NCBI RefSeq assembly: GCF_005943945.1
Contig: NZ_CP040710.1
Coordinates: 507,001-571,000 of the forward strand
DNA: 64,000 bases
Direction: 5' to 3'
Origin: Aggregatimonas sangjinii
Lineage (GTDB): Bacteria; Bacteroidota; Bacteroidia; Flavobacteriales; Flavobacteriaceae
This document shows, in pieces, positions 27,709-36,494 of the stretch. A model generated the notes under the pieces. It ran no database searches. It had not been told where the DNA came from and saw nothing but the letters and a program-made list of their open reading frames with translations. The translations under genes and the position numbers were made by a program. Each line of letters starts with the position of its first letter. Position 1 is the first letter of the stretch.

Positions 27709-28347
27709 ATGAATCCGAAGGTCGATGCATACTTAAATAAAGAAGGGCAGTGGCAGGCAGAATTACGGCTGTTGCGAAAGATTTTATCGGACTGCCAACT
27801 GACCGAAACACTTAAGTGGGGGAAACCTTGCTATTCTTATAATGGAAGGAATGTTCTGATACTATATACGCAAAAGGACTTTTGTGGGCCGGGATTTTTT
27901 AAAGGGGCTTTGCTAAAGGATCCAGAAGGCATTCTGGTCAAACCGGGAGCTAACTCCCAGGCGAGCCGCTATATTAAATTTACGGATACCGCCCAGATTA
28001 TAAAGATGGAGGCGGTCTTAAAAGCGTATATGTACGAAGCCATTGAAGTGGAGAAAGCTGGATTGAAAGTAAATTTCGACGCCAAGGACAAACTGGACCT
28101 CAGCACAGAACTGCAGCATAAATTTGATGAAAACCCTAGCTTGAAAAAGGCATTCAATGCATTGACCTCAGGCCGACAGAGAGGGTATCACCTTTACTTT
28201 TCCGCAGCGAAACGGACCGAGACCAGAACTTCCAGAATTGAAAAATATATTCCGAGAATTCTGAAGGGGTACGGATTTCATGATTGCGTTTGCGGCCATT
28301 CGAAAAGAATGCCTAGTTGCGATGGGTCACACAAGCATTATTCCTAG
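27709..28347 (+). CDS. YdeI/OmdA-family protein with C-terminal CDGSH-type motif
   Basis: The body (about 1-185) is a DUF1801/YdeI protein: AYLNKEGQWQAELRLLRKIL, CGPGFFKGALLKDPEGILVK and TSGRQRGYHLYFSAAKRTET. The last 25 residues contain CVCGHSKRMPSCDGSH, an exact fit to the CDGSH iron-sulfur pattern C-x-C-x2-S-x3-P-x-C-D-G-S-H, so a [2Fe-2S] site is possible. The frame is open from a TTG at 27685, but the ATG at 27709 begins the conserved MNPKVDAYL. Function is unknown. Confidence 0.82.
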   Translation: MNPKVDAYLNKEGQWQAELRLLRKILSDCQLTETLKWGKPCYSYNGRNVLILYTQKDFCGPGFFKGALLKDPEGILVKPGANSQASRYIKFTDTAQIIKMEAVLKAYMYEAIEVEKAGLKVNFDAKDKLDLSTELQHKFDENPSLKKAFNALTSGRQRGYHLYFSAAKRTETRTSRIEKYIPRILKGYGFHDCVCGHSKRMPSCDGSHKHYS

Positions 28348-28406
28348 ATAGACATATTGGAAGAGATACGAAGTGGATTTCCACAGTTCCAAAAAGTAGA
28401 GAAGAT

Positions 28407-29408
28407 TTAATAGTGTAATCCTTGTTTCTTCATCGCACGACGGTAGTTCATTGCAACCGCATCGAATTTTAAATGCAACTCTTCGGTAAAGTCGAAAGGT
28501 ACTTGTTCAGGGCGTTGCGATTCAACAATACGTTTGTCCTGGTCGAAAATCACCTGTTCAAACTCTTGCAAAATGGTATCTGGCTCATCGCGGTCATAAT
28601 TGCGACCGATAATGCAAAAGCCTCGACATTGCTTATGTGAAATAGGTTGGGAGGTAAAAAAATAGACCATACCTTTCCGGCCACCCCATCCCAGCCTGAG
28701 CACAATAGTGTAGGGTAGATGTAACTCGTAAACGCTTTGGCGCTCTGGTTGCACCACGTCGTCATTGGCAAAAATCGGAAAGTCGTCACTATTGGTCGCC
28801 TCGGGCCGTACAACGGAATAGTGTAAAACGGAATCTTTGACCGTTACCTTGCATTCCGGAACTTCTGGTCGCTCGGGATCTCCCAGTAACCCAGGATGCA
28901 CCCAAGGGAAGTGTCCGAAATCGGTAAAATTCTCGACCTGTCTAGAGCTATCGCTTTTCCAATCGAAAGGGCCGGTTTTTACCAATTTCCACTCTTGGTT
29001 TTCAAATTCTGGAATGTCGGGAAGCTCATATACAGGGGTCTTAAAAGCGACCCATACCAAACCGAATTTTTCCTGGCAGTGATAGGTCGGTGTTTTGGCC
29101 TTGTTTGGTATTTCGGTATCCGGGGCTTGGGGAATCTTTACACAATCCCCTTTCTTATCAAATTGCCAGGCATGATAGGGGCATACGATGCAATCATCTT
29201 TTATCCAACCTAAGGAAAGGGCCGTGCCCCGATGGATACAGACATCGCGCATCGCATGTACATCTCCATCCGCGGTTCGCCAAACGACCAAAGGCTCATC
29301 CAATAGAAAAGTCCCGAAGGGCTTATCGGATGGTATTTCGTGCCCGTAACCGACCGGATGCCAACAGGCGAATAATTTTTCGGGGAAAATGGCATGACTG
29401 AAGTCCAT
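28407..29408 (-). CDS. Rieske-type aromatic-ring hydroxylase, alpha-subunit family
   Basis: From MDFSHAIFPEKLFACWHPVG this is 333 residues. The Rieske [2Fe-2S] site is CIHRGTALSLGWIKDDCIVC plus PYH (C-x-H...C-x2-H). The non-heme iron site is suggested by NFTDFGHFPWVHPGLLGD, giving two His spaced as in oxygenases of the PAO/VanA type. Short length and domain order point to a VanA/CAO-like monooxygenase needing a separate reductase, not seen nearby. The frame is open to 29507; the ATG at 29406-29408 matches the family start. Confidence 0.88.
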   Translation of the reverse strand: MDFSHAIFPEKLFACWHPVGYGHEIPSDKPFGTFLLDEPLVVWRTADGDVHAMRDVCIHRGTALSLGWIKDDCIVCPYHAWQFDKKGDCVKIPQAPDTEIPNKAKTPTYHCQEKFGLVWVAFKTPVYELPDIPEFENQEWKLVKTGPFDWKSDSSRQVENFTDFGHFPWVHPGLLGDPERPEVPECKVTVKDSVLHYSVVRPEATNSDDFPIFANDDVVQPERQSVYELHLPYTIVLRLGWGGRKGMVYFFTSQPISHKQCRGFCIIGRNYDRDEPDTILQEFEQVIFDQDKRIVESQRPEQVPFDFTEELHLKFDAVAMNYRRAMKKQGLHY

Positions 29409-29531
29409 TGTTATATAATTAACAGGTTTGATTGTTCTCATAAAGATAGCGGATCGCGATTGGAATGAATTGAAAACAAAGAGGGGATTACATTCACTAG
29501 CAATCATTTCCTTCGTCTGTGATGGTGCTTA

Positions 29532-29963
29532 TTAAGGGATTTGACTTTGTATGGTGGATTTAGTGACCTGGACTTCAGAGTTGTTTCCTTTTGAAGGCAA
29601 TCTATAGTGAACTCGCGATAGTTGGTTTTCTGGCAGATGAATTTCCGCGTGTATCGCACAGGGTAGGTCAGATTCAATAGTCTGTTCAACCACGGGATAG
29701 GAGCCGTCCCAAGCGTTCTCCAAAGTTATTAGAACGAATTCACCGGAATGTAGCGTGTCGCTTTGATGAGGAGAAAACGGCACGCAATCTTCCGAAAGCA
29801 TAATTGCGTTAATGCAAACTTCTGAAATAGGATGAATACGCCAGGAAAGACCGATTGCCTCCGCCGACTTCGAAAAAATTCTAGCCAACTCTTCATCCGA
29901 CCCATTGGAGATAATGGCTAGCACGGTAACAATGATCGTTATGGTATAAATTGGTTTTTTCAT
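29532..29963 (-). CDS. Hypothetical protein with N-terminal membrane or signal segment
   Basis: I do not recognise this 143-residue protein. MKKPIYTITIIVTVLAIISN is a basic start followed by a hydrophobic stretch, so export or membrane anchoring is likely. The rest is mixed, with two Cys (about 50 and 60) and no known motif. A leader of LuxR-type operators lies on the other side of it. Coding is supported by a good start and the signal-like N-terminus only. Confidence 0.5.
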   Translation of the reverse strand: MKKPIYTITIIVTVLAIISNGSDEELARIFSKSAEAIGLSWRIHPISEVCINAIMLSEDCVPFSPHQSDTLHSGEFVLITLENAWDGSYPVVEQTIESDLPCAIHAEIHLPENQLSRVHYRLPSKGNNSEVQVTKSTIQSQIP

Positions 29964-30112
29964 TGTCTATTCCGGGACGGTCTTATCCATTACTTTTAGC
30001 GATTTTTTGAAAAAAGACTGCTCGTTTGATTGAATTGATGAATAACTCCAGAAATAGTATGCGTCCATCCTATTTTTCACTTTCAAAATTAATGGCACTT
30101 AATGATAGTTTT

Positions 30113-30183
30113 ACTACACTTCAGAGTAGTTTTTAAAAGGCATAGACATCTTTTTTGATGTTTCCACTACCCTTGAGAGTAGT
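30113..30183 (+). promoter_or_regulatory. Paired ACTAC-N8-GTAGT operators upstream of the PAS-LuxR regulator
   Basis: Two identical half-site pairs, ACTAC-N8-GTAGT at 30113-30130 and 30166-30183, lie 53 bp apart, about five helical turns, so both face the same side of the DNA. Each is followed by a TTTTnAAAAAGG-like stretch. A third ACTAC-N8-GTAGT is at 50466-50483. Autoregulation by the LuxR-type gene starting at 30226 is inferred. Confidence 0.6.
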
Positions 30184-30225
30184 TTTAAAAAGGTATATTT
30201 GATTTTGGAAGAAATCTCATGTTAA

Positions 30226-30984
30226 ATGAAAGATATAAATGCCTTTTTCTCTTCAAAAAATACGGTCAAGCAGGTTACCGAGGCAGACACCAAAAAATTG
30301 GCCAACTATTTAGAGGCCATTAAGGCTTTTGCAAGAACTACCAATAAAAGTGTCTATGTCATTGATTATGAGAAAAAAGGGTTTGAATATGTATCGGACA
30401 ATCCCTTGTTTTTGAGTGGGTATTCGACCCAAGAAGTTGAAGAAATGGGATATGAGTTCTTTTTCAAGCAAGTACCTGAAAAAGATTTGGATTTACTTTT
30501 AAAAATAAACACGGTCGGTTTTGACTTCTACGACAAATTACCGATTCAGGATCGAAAAGAATATACGATTTCCTACGATTTTCATTTAAAGACCGAAAAG
30601 GGTAAAGCCATCCTGATTCACCAAAAATTGACCCCGATTTTTTTGAACGAAACAGGAAAAATATGGAAAGCGATTTGCATAGTCTCCCTATCATCACAAC
30701 AAAAATCAGGAAATGTCACGATTTACAAAAACGATGGCTCTGAAGTATTTCAATATGATTTACAAGGCGATTTTTGGAAAAGCCTGCAGAAGGTCGAACT
30801 TTCAGACCGTGAAAAAGAAATTTTACAACACTCCATTCAAGGATATTCCATTAACGAGATTGCCGAACAACTTTTTATTTCTCCCGACACCGTAAAATTC
30901 CATAGAAAAAAACTATTTGAGAAATTGGATGTAGCGAATATTAGCGAGGCGATTTCCCATGCCACGGCCAATAAGTTGATATAG
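30226..30984 (+). CDS. PAS-like sensor with LuxR-type DNA-binding domain
   Basis: This 252-residue regulator has an N-terminal PAS-like region (about 40-165; SVYVIDYEKKGFEYVSDNPL, YDFHLKTEKGKAILIHQKLT) and a GerE/LuxR helix-turn-helix at about 188-250 (LSDREKEILQHSIQGYSINE, IAEQLFISPDTVKFHRKKLF). This layout is common in flavobacteria and lacks a receiver domain. Two ACTAC-N8-GTAGT operators just upstream suggest autoregulation. Confidence 0.88.
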   Translation: MKDINAFFSSKNTVKQVTEADTKKLANYLEAIKAFARTTNKSVYVIDYEKKGFEYVSDNPLFLSGYSTQEVEEMGYEFFFKQVPEKDLDLLLKINTVGFDFYDKLPIQDRKEYTISYDFHLKTEKGKAILIHQKLTPIFLNETGKIWKAICIVSLSSQQKSGNVTIYKNDGSEVFQYDLQGDFWKSLQKVELSDREKEILQHSIQGYSINEIAEQLFISPDTVKFHRKKLFEKLDVANISEAISHATANKLI

Positions 30985-31429
30985 TCCAATATCGGTTTCT
31001 GTTTGATGCTGGAATAGGGCAGCGGTATCGATAATACAAATGTGAACACTCGGGCCCGATGCCCTCCCAGTAAACGAAATTGGGCGTAAAGAAGTTGACT
31101 TTTCTAGCGATATAAATGGGGGCCGACTGAGGGCAAATCACAGACCTTTTTGAAAGTATTTTACCCTCACCTTGAGAAACCGGATTTCTATACGCGAAAC
31201 ATGATGGGGCTTATTTTGATGAAATTTCAATAAAACACTGAGAGCCTTTCAACCAGAATGGTGACGACAAGTGTCAAGTTCATAGATCAATTTAATCGCC
31301 AATGCCTCAAATGACCAAATTGCCGATTATCCGGTGTTTTGCTGATCTCTGCATCCGGTATTGGTTCAGGCTTGGAAGTTTGAAGCAATTGGTAAAACTA
31401 TTGCTGAAGGTCTTTAACCGATAGATTAC
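30985..31429. other. Spacer without a supported gene
   Basis: About 445 bp between convergent genes. Short open frames exist on the minus strand but have no family similarity or start context. No clear terminator hairpin was recognised. Confidence 0.35.
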
Positions 31430-31933
31430 CTATTTTTCAAAACTTTCGCCAAGAGCAATCCACTTCTCTTTATACTTTCTAAAGAATATGGAACCGAGGC
31501 CTCCTACGATTGCGGTAGCGACCCCAACAAGCATATAAAATATAACCGTAATATCATGTCCAAAATCAAAGAAAAATGGTAGTCGGGTTAATATTTCGGC
31601 AAAAAAAGCACAGTACAGACCGATAACACTCCAATACATAAAACTTAAATGAAGCCCCATGTAGTTGTTCGGCCTTTTTAAAAGTATAGGAACGATTCCT
31701 GCCAAAAGGGTTAGGCTACTGATCACGGCGAACCAGTGGAGAATGCCAAAACTGCCATGCAAACGGTATATCATAAAAGCAGTTACCAAAAGTATGCTCA
31801 TCGTCACGGAATATACATAGCCTATTTTCTTATGAAGATTGGTGCCTTTGGGATTTCTCAACACCAATGATCCCGAGAGTAGCGCAACAATTGAAGCGGA
31901 TAAGTGTACGATTCCGACGGTGGTAAATAACAT
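31430..31933 (-). CDS. DUF2306 integral membrane protein
   Basis: This 167-residue protein has about five hydrophobic helices: GIVHLSASIVALLSGSLVL, HKKIGYVYSVTMSILLVTAF, FGILHWFAVISSLTLLAGIV, MYWSVIGLYCAFFAEILTRL and FYMLVGVATAIVGGLGSIFF. Conserved His in GIVHL, LHKKIG and ILHWF fit DUF2306, whose function is unknown. It stands alone on the minus strand. Confidence 0.8.
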   Translation of the reverse strand: MLFTTVGIVHLSASIVALLSGSLVLRNPKGTNLHKKIGYVYSVTMSILLVTAFMIYRLHGSFGILHWFAVISSLTLLAGIVPILLKRPNNYMGLHLSFMYWSVIGLYCAFFAEILTRLPFFFDFGHDITVIFYMLVGVATAIVGGLGSIFFRKYKEKWIALGESFEK

Positions 31934-32184
31934 GACGTTCTTATTTGTGGATTAAAATTAGCGATGGCCAGTGATGGTTAACAGAACTACATACCGAATT
32001 GTCATATTTGAATACTGAAATGTGAAGGAGAACCTATTAAAATTTCGTAGAATCACTTTAAACGGAATAATTGCGGGTTTACGCTTAAAAGGTTTTGCTT
32101 TTGCTGAATATCAATTTGTTTTCTCGAGCTACAAGTACTCATTTCAACTTAATGTCCTTTCACGATTTTAACTATCTTAGACGC

Positions 32185-32595
32185 ATGCTCTCCAAAAAAA
32201 CGAAATATGGCTTAAAGGCATTGACTTTTCTAGCTGCCCAAAAAGGTAAAAGTCCGGTACAAATAGCCGAGATCGCCAAGCAAGAGAATATCTCACAGAA
32301 ATTCTTGGAAAGTATTTTACTGTCCCTCCGAAAAACCGGGATTCTAGGCTCTAAAAAGGGAAAGGGTGGAGGATACTATCTGATCAAGGACCCTAATGAA
32401 ATTATGATGACCGACGTGATGCGCATACTTGAAGGACCCATAGCCATGGTATCCTGTGTAAGTCTTAACTTTTATGAAAAATGTGAGGACTGTCCCGATG
32501 AAGCCGCTTGTTCGGTACATCAACTCATGTTGATGGTACGGGATAGTGCGTTGGAAGTGTACCGCAACAATACCCTTGCTGATTTGATCAAATAA
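32185..32595 (+). CDS. Rrf2-family transcriptional regulator, probably of sulfur assimilation
   Basis: From MLSKKTKYGLKALTFLAAQK this is 136 residues, with a winged helix-turn-helix (IAEIAKQENISQKFLESILL, GGGYYLIKDPNEIMMTDVMR). Four Cys in CVSLNFYEKCEDCPDEAACS resemble, but do not exactly match, the iron-sulfur ligands of IscR, so redox sensing is possible. It sits directly before the sulfate-reduction genes and shares their ATAGGAT-type repeats, like CymR/IscR-type Rrf2 regulators of cysteine genes. The frame is open to 32095; 32185 is the family start. Confidence 0.88.
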   Translation: MLSKKTKYGLKALTFLAAQKGKSPVQIAEIAKQENISQKFLESILLSLRKTGILGSKKGKGGGYYLIKDPNEIMMTDVMRILEGPIAMVSCVSLNFYEKCEDCPDEAACSVHQLMLMVRDSALEVYRNNTLADLIK

Positions 32596-32654
32596 TCCTT
32601 CCGATTTCCATTTTTTCCTTGAATTATCCGTAAAATCCCTCGGCGATTATTAAT

Positions 32655-32758
32655 AATCTACTAAATCTATAGGATAAAAGTAATAATTGATGATTTTATC
32701 CGTCATTAGTATATAAAATATAGTAGTTTTGATTATCCTATTAAATCCATAGGATAAT
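32655..32758 (+). promoter_or_regulatory. Operator sites upstream of the cys cluster
   Basis: A perfect inverted repeat, ATTATCCTAT (32732-32741) and ATAGGATAAT (32749-32758) with a 7-bp spacer, lies 18 bp before the DUF2061 start. An imperfect copy, AATCTACTAAATCTATAGGA, lies at 32655-32674. Binding by the adjacent Rrf2 regulator is inferred. Confidence 0.65.
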
Positions 32759-32776
32759 AGATTTTAAGACGATAAT

Positions 32777-33040
32777 ATGATTTTAGACCAGGTATTACAG
32801 CGGAAGGAAGCATCGAAAAAGCGATTTTCCGAAGATCGCAGTTCCGAGAAACCGATTCGAAGCGTTGCCAAGGCGGTAAGCTGGAGGGTCATCGGCACCA
32901 TGGATACTTTGGTCATATCTTTTATCCTGACTGGGGAAGTAGTTTTAGCGGCCTCGATTGCCTCTATCGACTTCGTAACTAAAATGTTCCTCTACTTTTT
33001 TCATGAACGTATTTGGAACAAAATCAGTTGGGGAAAATAA
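32777..33040 (+). CDS. DUF2061 membrane protein
   Basis: This 87-residue protein has two predicted membrane helices (WRVIGTMDTLVISFILTGEV, LAASIASIDFVTKMFLYFFH) with the DUF2061 core SVAKAVSWRVIGTMDT. It is the first gene behind the operator of the sulfate cluster, and cysH starts 12 bp after its stop. In flavobacteria this family often accompanies cys genes; a role in sulfate or sulfite transport is guesswork. Confidence 0.85.
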   Translation: MILDQVLQRKEASKKRFSEDRSSEKPIRSVAKAVSWRVIGTMDTLVISFILTGEVVLAASIASIDFVTKMFLYFFHERIWNKISWGK

Positions 33041-33051
33041 ACAGTAGACCT

Positions 33052-33675
33052 ATGGCATTTACAGCACATCAAATCGAAAAGCTTAATACCCATTTTAGGG
33101 GCATACCACCCGTGGAAATTATTTCATGGGCTATTTTGAACGCCAAAAATCCGATAGCAACCACAAATTTCAGGCCCTACGAAGTAGCGATTTTAAGTGC
33201 CATTGTCGAGGTGAAGGAGGATATTCCCATAATCTGGTGCGATACCGGTTACAATACGCCGAATACCTATAAGCACGCCGAAGAACTGATTGCACAACTT
33301 AATTTGAATATCGATTTGTATGTGCCAAAACAGACTACTTCGCACCGTGATGCGGTTATGGGTATCCCGAATGTTGAAGACCCAAGGCATGCAGAATTTA
33401 CCGAACAGGTAAAATTGGAGCCGTTTAGAAGGGCAATGGCCGCGCACAGACCCGATGTTTGGTTTACCAATCTTCGAAAAGGTCAAACGGCCCATCGCAA
33501 TAGCTTGGATATTTTAAGCCTGAGCAAAGACGGTGTATTGAAGGTTAGTCCCTTTTACCACTGGAGCGATACCGAATTGGATGCGTACCTGTCGAAAAGA
33601 GCGTTACCCAATGAGCACCATTATTTTGATCCAACGAAAGTATTGGAAAATCGCGAGTGCGGATTGCATACTTAA
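33052..33675 (+). CDS. cysH: Phosphoadenosine phosphosulfate reductase
   Basis: CysH reduces activated sulfate to sulfite with thioredoxin. The 207 residues show IIWCDTGYNTPNTYKHAEEL, WFTNLRKGQTAHRNSLDIL and the catalytic C-terminal ECGLHT. Only two Cys are present, so the CC...CxxC iron-sulfur ligands of APS reductases are missing; by family rule the substrate is PAPS. The start MAFTAHQIEKLN at 33052 is preferred over the overlapping 33013. Confidence 0.92.
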   Translation: MAFTAHQIEKLNTHFRGIPPVEIISWAILNAKNPIATTNFRPYEVAILSAIVEVKEDIPIIWCDTGYNTPNTYKHAEELIAQLNLNIDLYVPKQTTSHRDAVMGIPNVEDPRHAEFTEQVKLEPFRRAMAAHRPDVWFTNLRKGQTAHRNSLDILSLSKDGVLKVSPFYHWSDTELDAYLSKRALPNEHHYFDPTKVLENRECGLHT

Positions 33676-33736
33676 AAAGACAGTAGACCGCTGCGCTCCT
33701 AGAAGCGAGAGCCAAGACTAAAAACGTCAAGATTTG

Positions 33737-33897
33737 GAGACTGTTTTGAAATATGTCGTTAGCATTATTATGGCCTATTTTAGATGCAGTATGAGGCAAA
33801 ATTTTTTAGCATAGCAGCGCTACGGTTGAAAATTTTAACGAAATAATGCGCAGAAAGAGGCTGTAAAAAAATAACCGAGATATTTCAAAACAGGCTC
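33737..33897. repeat. MITE-like element of 161 bp
   Basis: GAGACTGTTTTGAAATAT (33737-33754) is matched inversely by ATATTTCAAAACAGGCTC (33880-33897), 17 of 18. Inside are AAAATTTT-type ends around AGCAGCGCTACGG and CTATTTTAGATGCAG. It has no coding capacity and lies between cysH and cysD. The structure fits a miniature inverted-repeat element; copy number elsewhere is not visible from this window. Confidence 0.6.
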
Positions 33898-34049
33898 TTA
33901 GAATTATTAGAAACAAAAGAGGCTGAGAAAACAATTTAAAACCAGCGTAAAACAAAATTAAGAGTCCGTACGAAATGCGTTTGTTTCCCTTTAAACATAG
34001 CATACGGGCCGCCGATCAAAATAGCTGAATTCTGCAATAAAAAAATACC

Positions 34050-34952
34050 ATGAACAACGATACCTCGCATATTAATCCTTTGGAAAACGAAGCCATTTAT
34101 ATCTTTCGGGAAGTGGCGGCGCAATTCGAAAAGCCGGTGTTGCTTTTTTCGGGAGGAAAAGATTCGATTACCCTAGTGCGTTTGGCGCAAAAAGCTTTTT
34201 GGCCGGCGAAGATTCCGTTTCCCTTAATGCATATCGATACTGGGCACAATTTTCCGGAAACGATAGCCTTCCGGGACAGATTGGTCGAAGAATTGGGATT
34301 AGAGCTCATTGTTCGCAATGTGCAGGATTCCATTGATCAAGGAAAGGTAAAGGAGGAATCGGGAAAATATTCCAGTCGAAACTCCCTGCAAACTACAACG
34401 CTTTTAGATGCCATCGAAGAATTCAAGTTTGATGCCTGTATCGGTGGCGCCCGTAGGGATGAAGAAAAAGCAAGGGCCAAGGAACGTATTTTTTCCGTTC
34501 GCGATGACTTTGGGCAATGGGACGAGAAAAGTCAACGCCCCGAATTGTTCGATATGTTGAACGGTCAAATCGAATTGGGACAAAATGTACGTGTTTTTCC
34601 GATTTCCAATTGGACGGAACTGGACGTTTGGTCCTACATCGAAAAGGAAAAAATCGAGATTCCATCCATTTATTTTGCGCACAAACGCAAGGTGTTTTTA
34701 AGGGACGGTCTGATCTGGTCTCATTCCGATTATGTTTTCCAGGAAGAGGATGAAGAAGTTCTGGAGCGAATGGTACGGTTTAGAACGGTAGGCGATATGA
34801 GCTGTACGGCGGCGGTATTTTCGGAAGCGCGGGATATCGAATCGGTAGTACAGGAGATACGCGACTCGACCATCTCGGAACGAGGTGCCCGTATCGACGA
34901 CAAACGTTCCGAAGCGGCCATGGAAAAACGAAAGCAACAAGGATACTTTTAA
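34050..34952 (+). CDS. cysD: Sulfate adenylyltransferase subunit 2
   Basis: CysD joins ATP and sulfate to form APS, with GTP hydrolysis by CysN. The 300 residues are the usual size. The PP-loop is LLFSGGKDSITLVRLAQKAF near residue 32. FPLMHIDTGHNFPETIAFRD, CIGGARRDEEKARAKERIFS and the C-terminal RISERGARIDDK-like tail (STISERGARIDD) are family motifs. cysN follows 57 bp on. Confidence 0.97.
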   Translation: MNNDTSHINPLENEAIYIFREVAAQFEKPVLLFSGGKDSITLVRLAQKAFWPAKIPFPLMHIDTGHNFPETIAFRDRLVEELGLELIVRNVQDSIDQGKVKEESGKYSSRNSLQTTTLLDAIEEFKFDACIGGARRDEEKARAKERIFSVRDDFGQWDEKSQRPELFDMLNGQIELGQNVRVFPISNWTELDVWSYIEKEKIEIPSIYFAHKRKVFLRDGLIWSHSDYVFQEEDEEVLERMVRFRTVGDMSCTAAVFSEARDIESVVQEIRDSTISERGARIDDKRSEAAMEKRKQQGYF

Positions 34953-35009
34953 AGTTGGCGGTAATCAGAGGCAGTAGGCAGTTTATCTATCAGCGATTGC
35001 AACTATATT

Positions 35010-36344
35010 TTGCATAAGAAAAACATGAAAATGGATATCGATATTAGTTTGAAAAGGGAGGATAAATTAACTCCTTCCCCTGTGGGGAAGGCCGGGATGG
35101 GGCTTCTAAAAATAGCAACGGCAGGAAGCGTAGACGATGGCAAAAGCACTTTGATCGGTCGCTTGTTGTACGATACGAAATCGCTGACCACCGATAAATT
35201 GGAGGCCATCGAGAAAACAAGCAAGCAAAAAGGATATGATTATCTTGATTTTTCCTTGGCAACCGATGGTTTGGTGGCGGAACGGGAGCAGGGCATCACA
35301 ATTGACGTTGCGCACATCTACTTTTCTACGGGAACCAAGAGTTATGTCATCGCCGATACCCCGGGTCATGTCGAATATACCCGGAACATGGTTACCGGTG
35401 CCTCTACCTCCCAAGCGGCCATTATTCTGATCGATGCCCGAAAGGGTGTAATCGAGCAGACCAACAGGCACTTTTTCATTAATAACCTATTACGCGTCAA
35501 AGAGGTAATCGTGGCCGTCAATAAAATGGACTTGGTCGATTTCTCGGAAGCCATCTATAATGCCATCAAGGCCAATTTTGAAAAATTGATGGACAAACGC
35601 GATTACGGAGACCAAAAAATCACCTTCGTGCCGGTAAGCGCTTTGAAAGGCGACAATGTAGTGCATAGCTCTAAAAATATGCCCTGGTATACCGGAGAAA
35701 CCGTCTTGGAGCATTTGGAGGGGCTCGATATGGCAGCCGTGTCGAACGTGGGCACGCCGCGATTCCCCGTACAGTACGTGGTGCGTCCGAAAACCGAAGA
35801 GTTTCACGACTTCAGGGGATTTGCCGGGAAGGTCTACGGTGGGGAACTGAATGTTGGAGACGAAGTCGTCGCTTTGCCATCGCATACCAGATCTAAAATC
35901 AAGGACATCTATTTCTACGATAAGAAGTACCAAACGGCCTCGAGACGTTCTTCGGTAACCATTACCTTGGAAGATGAGATCAATGTAAGTAGGGGTGATA
36001 TGTTAGTGAAAGTAGACGACCTGCCTACTGTCGAAAAACAATTTACAGCCACCGTTTCGTGGATGGATTCCCAACAATTGACCGCCGGGAACAAATATGT
36101 GGTACAGCACGGCGTCAATAAGGTGTTGGCCAAAGTTGAGGCCATTCACCATAAAATCAATCCCGACTATTCGGGAATAGATGAAAACGTAAGTGCCTTG
36201 GGCATGAACGATATCGCCCAAGTCAGTTTCAAGCTGAACAAACCCATATTTTACGACAAGTTTAAAGAGCACCGTACCAACGGCTCATTTATACTGATCG
36301 ACCCCCAGTCGAACAACACTGTGGGTGCCGGTTTTATAGGCTAA
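35010..36344 (+). CDS. cysN: Sulfate adenylyltransferase subunit 1 (GTPase)
   Basis: This 444-residue translation-factor-like GTPase has G1 GSVDDGKSTLIGRLLYD, G3 DTPGHVEYTRNM and G4 NKMD, then beta-barrel domains. No APS-kinase domain is fused. The first 30 residues (SLKREDKLTPSPVGKAGMGL) are not native-looking: DNA 35071-35100 is a GC-rich hairpin repeat. An in-frame ATG at 35097 would give MGLLKIATAGSVDDG, close to the usual start, so the repeat may be leader rather than coding. Confidence 0.93.
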   Translation: MHKKNMKMDIDISLKREDKLTPSPVGKAGMGLLKIATAGSVDDGKSTLIGRLLYDTKSLTTDKLEAIEKTSKQKGYDYLDFSLATDGLVAEREQGITIDVAHIYFSTGTKSYVIADTPGHVEYTRNMVTGASTSQAAIILIDARKGVIEQTNRHFFINNLLRVKEVIVAVNKMDLVDFSEAIYNAIKANFEKLMDKRDYGDQKITFVPVSALKGDNVVHSSKNMPWYTGETVLEHLEGLDMAAVSNVGTPRFPVQYVVRPKTEEFHDFRGFAGKVYGGELNVGDEVVALPSHTRSKIKDIYFYDKKYQTASRRSSVTITLEDEINVSRGDMLVKVDDLPTVEKQFTATVSWMDSQQLTAGNKYVVQHGVNKVLAKVEAIHHKINPDYSGIDENVSALGMNDIAQVSFKLNKPIFYDKFKEHRTNGSFILIDPQSNNTVGAGFIG

Positions 36345-36420
36345 GGAGCGTCTTCGGAGTTGTCCTTGAGGTGTAGAGAGGTGTTTACAGGATAAAACAA
36401 GTCGAATTATATAGTATAGT

Positions 36421-36435
36421 AATCCTATAGGAAAT
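36421..36435 (+). promoter_or_regulatory. Rrf2-type operator upstream of the sulfite reductase gene
   Basis: AATCCTATAGGAAAT contains the palindrome TCCTATAGGA (36423-36432), sharing the CCTAT/ATAGG half-sites of the 32655-32758 operators. It is 60 bp before the sulfite reductase ATG, suggesting a second promoter of the same regulon. Confidence 0.5.
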
Positions 36436-36494
36436 ACAGATTTATTAAATTGATGTCTAGACTCTTTGTTCTAGCATCTTGACTCTTAGAAAGA

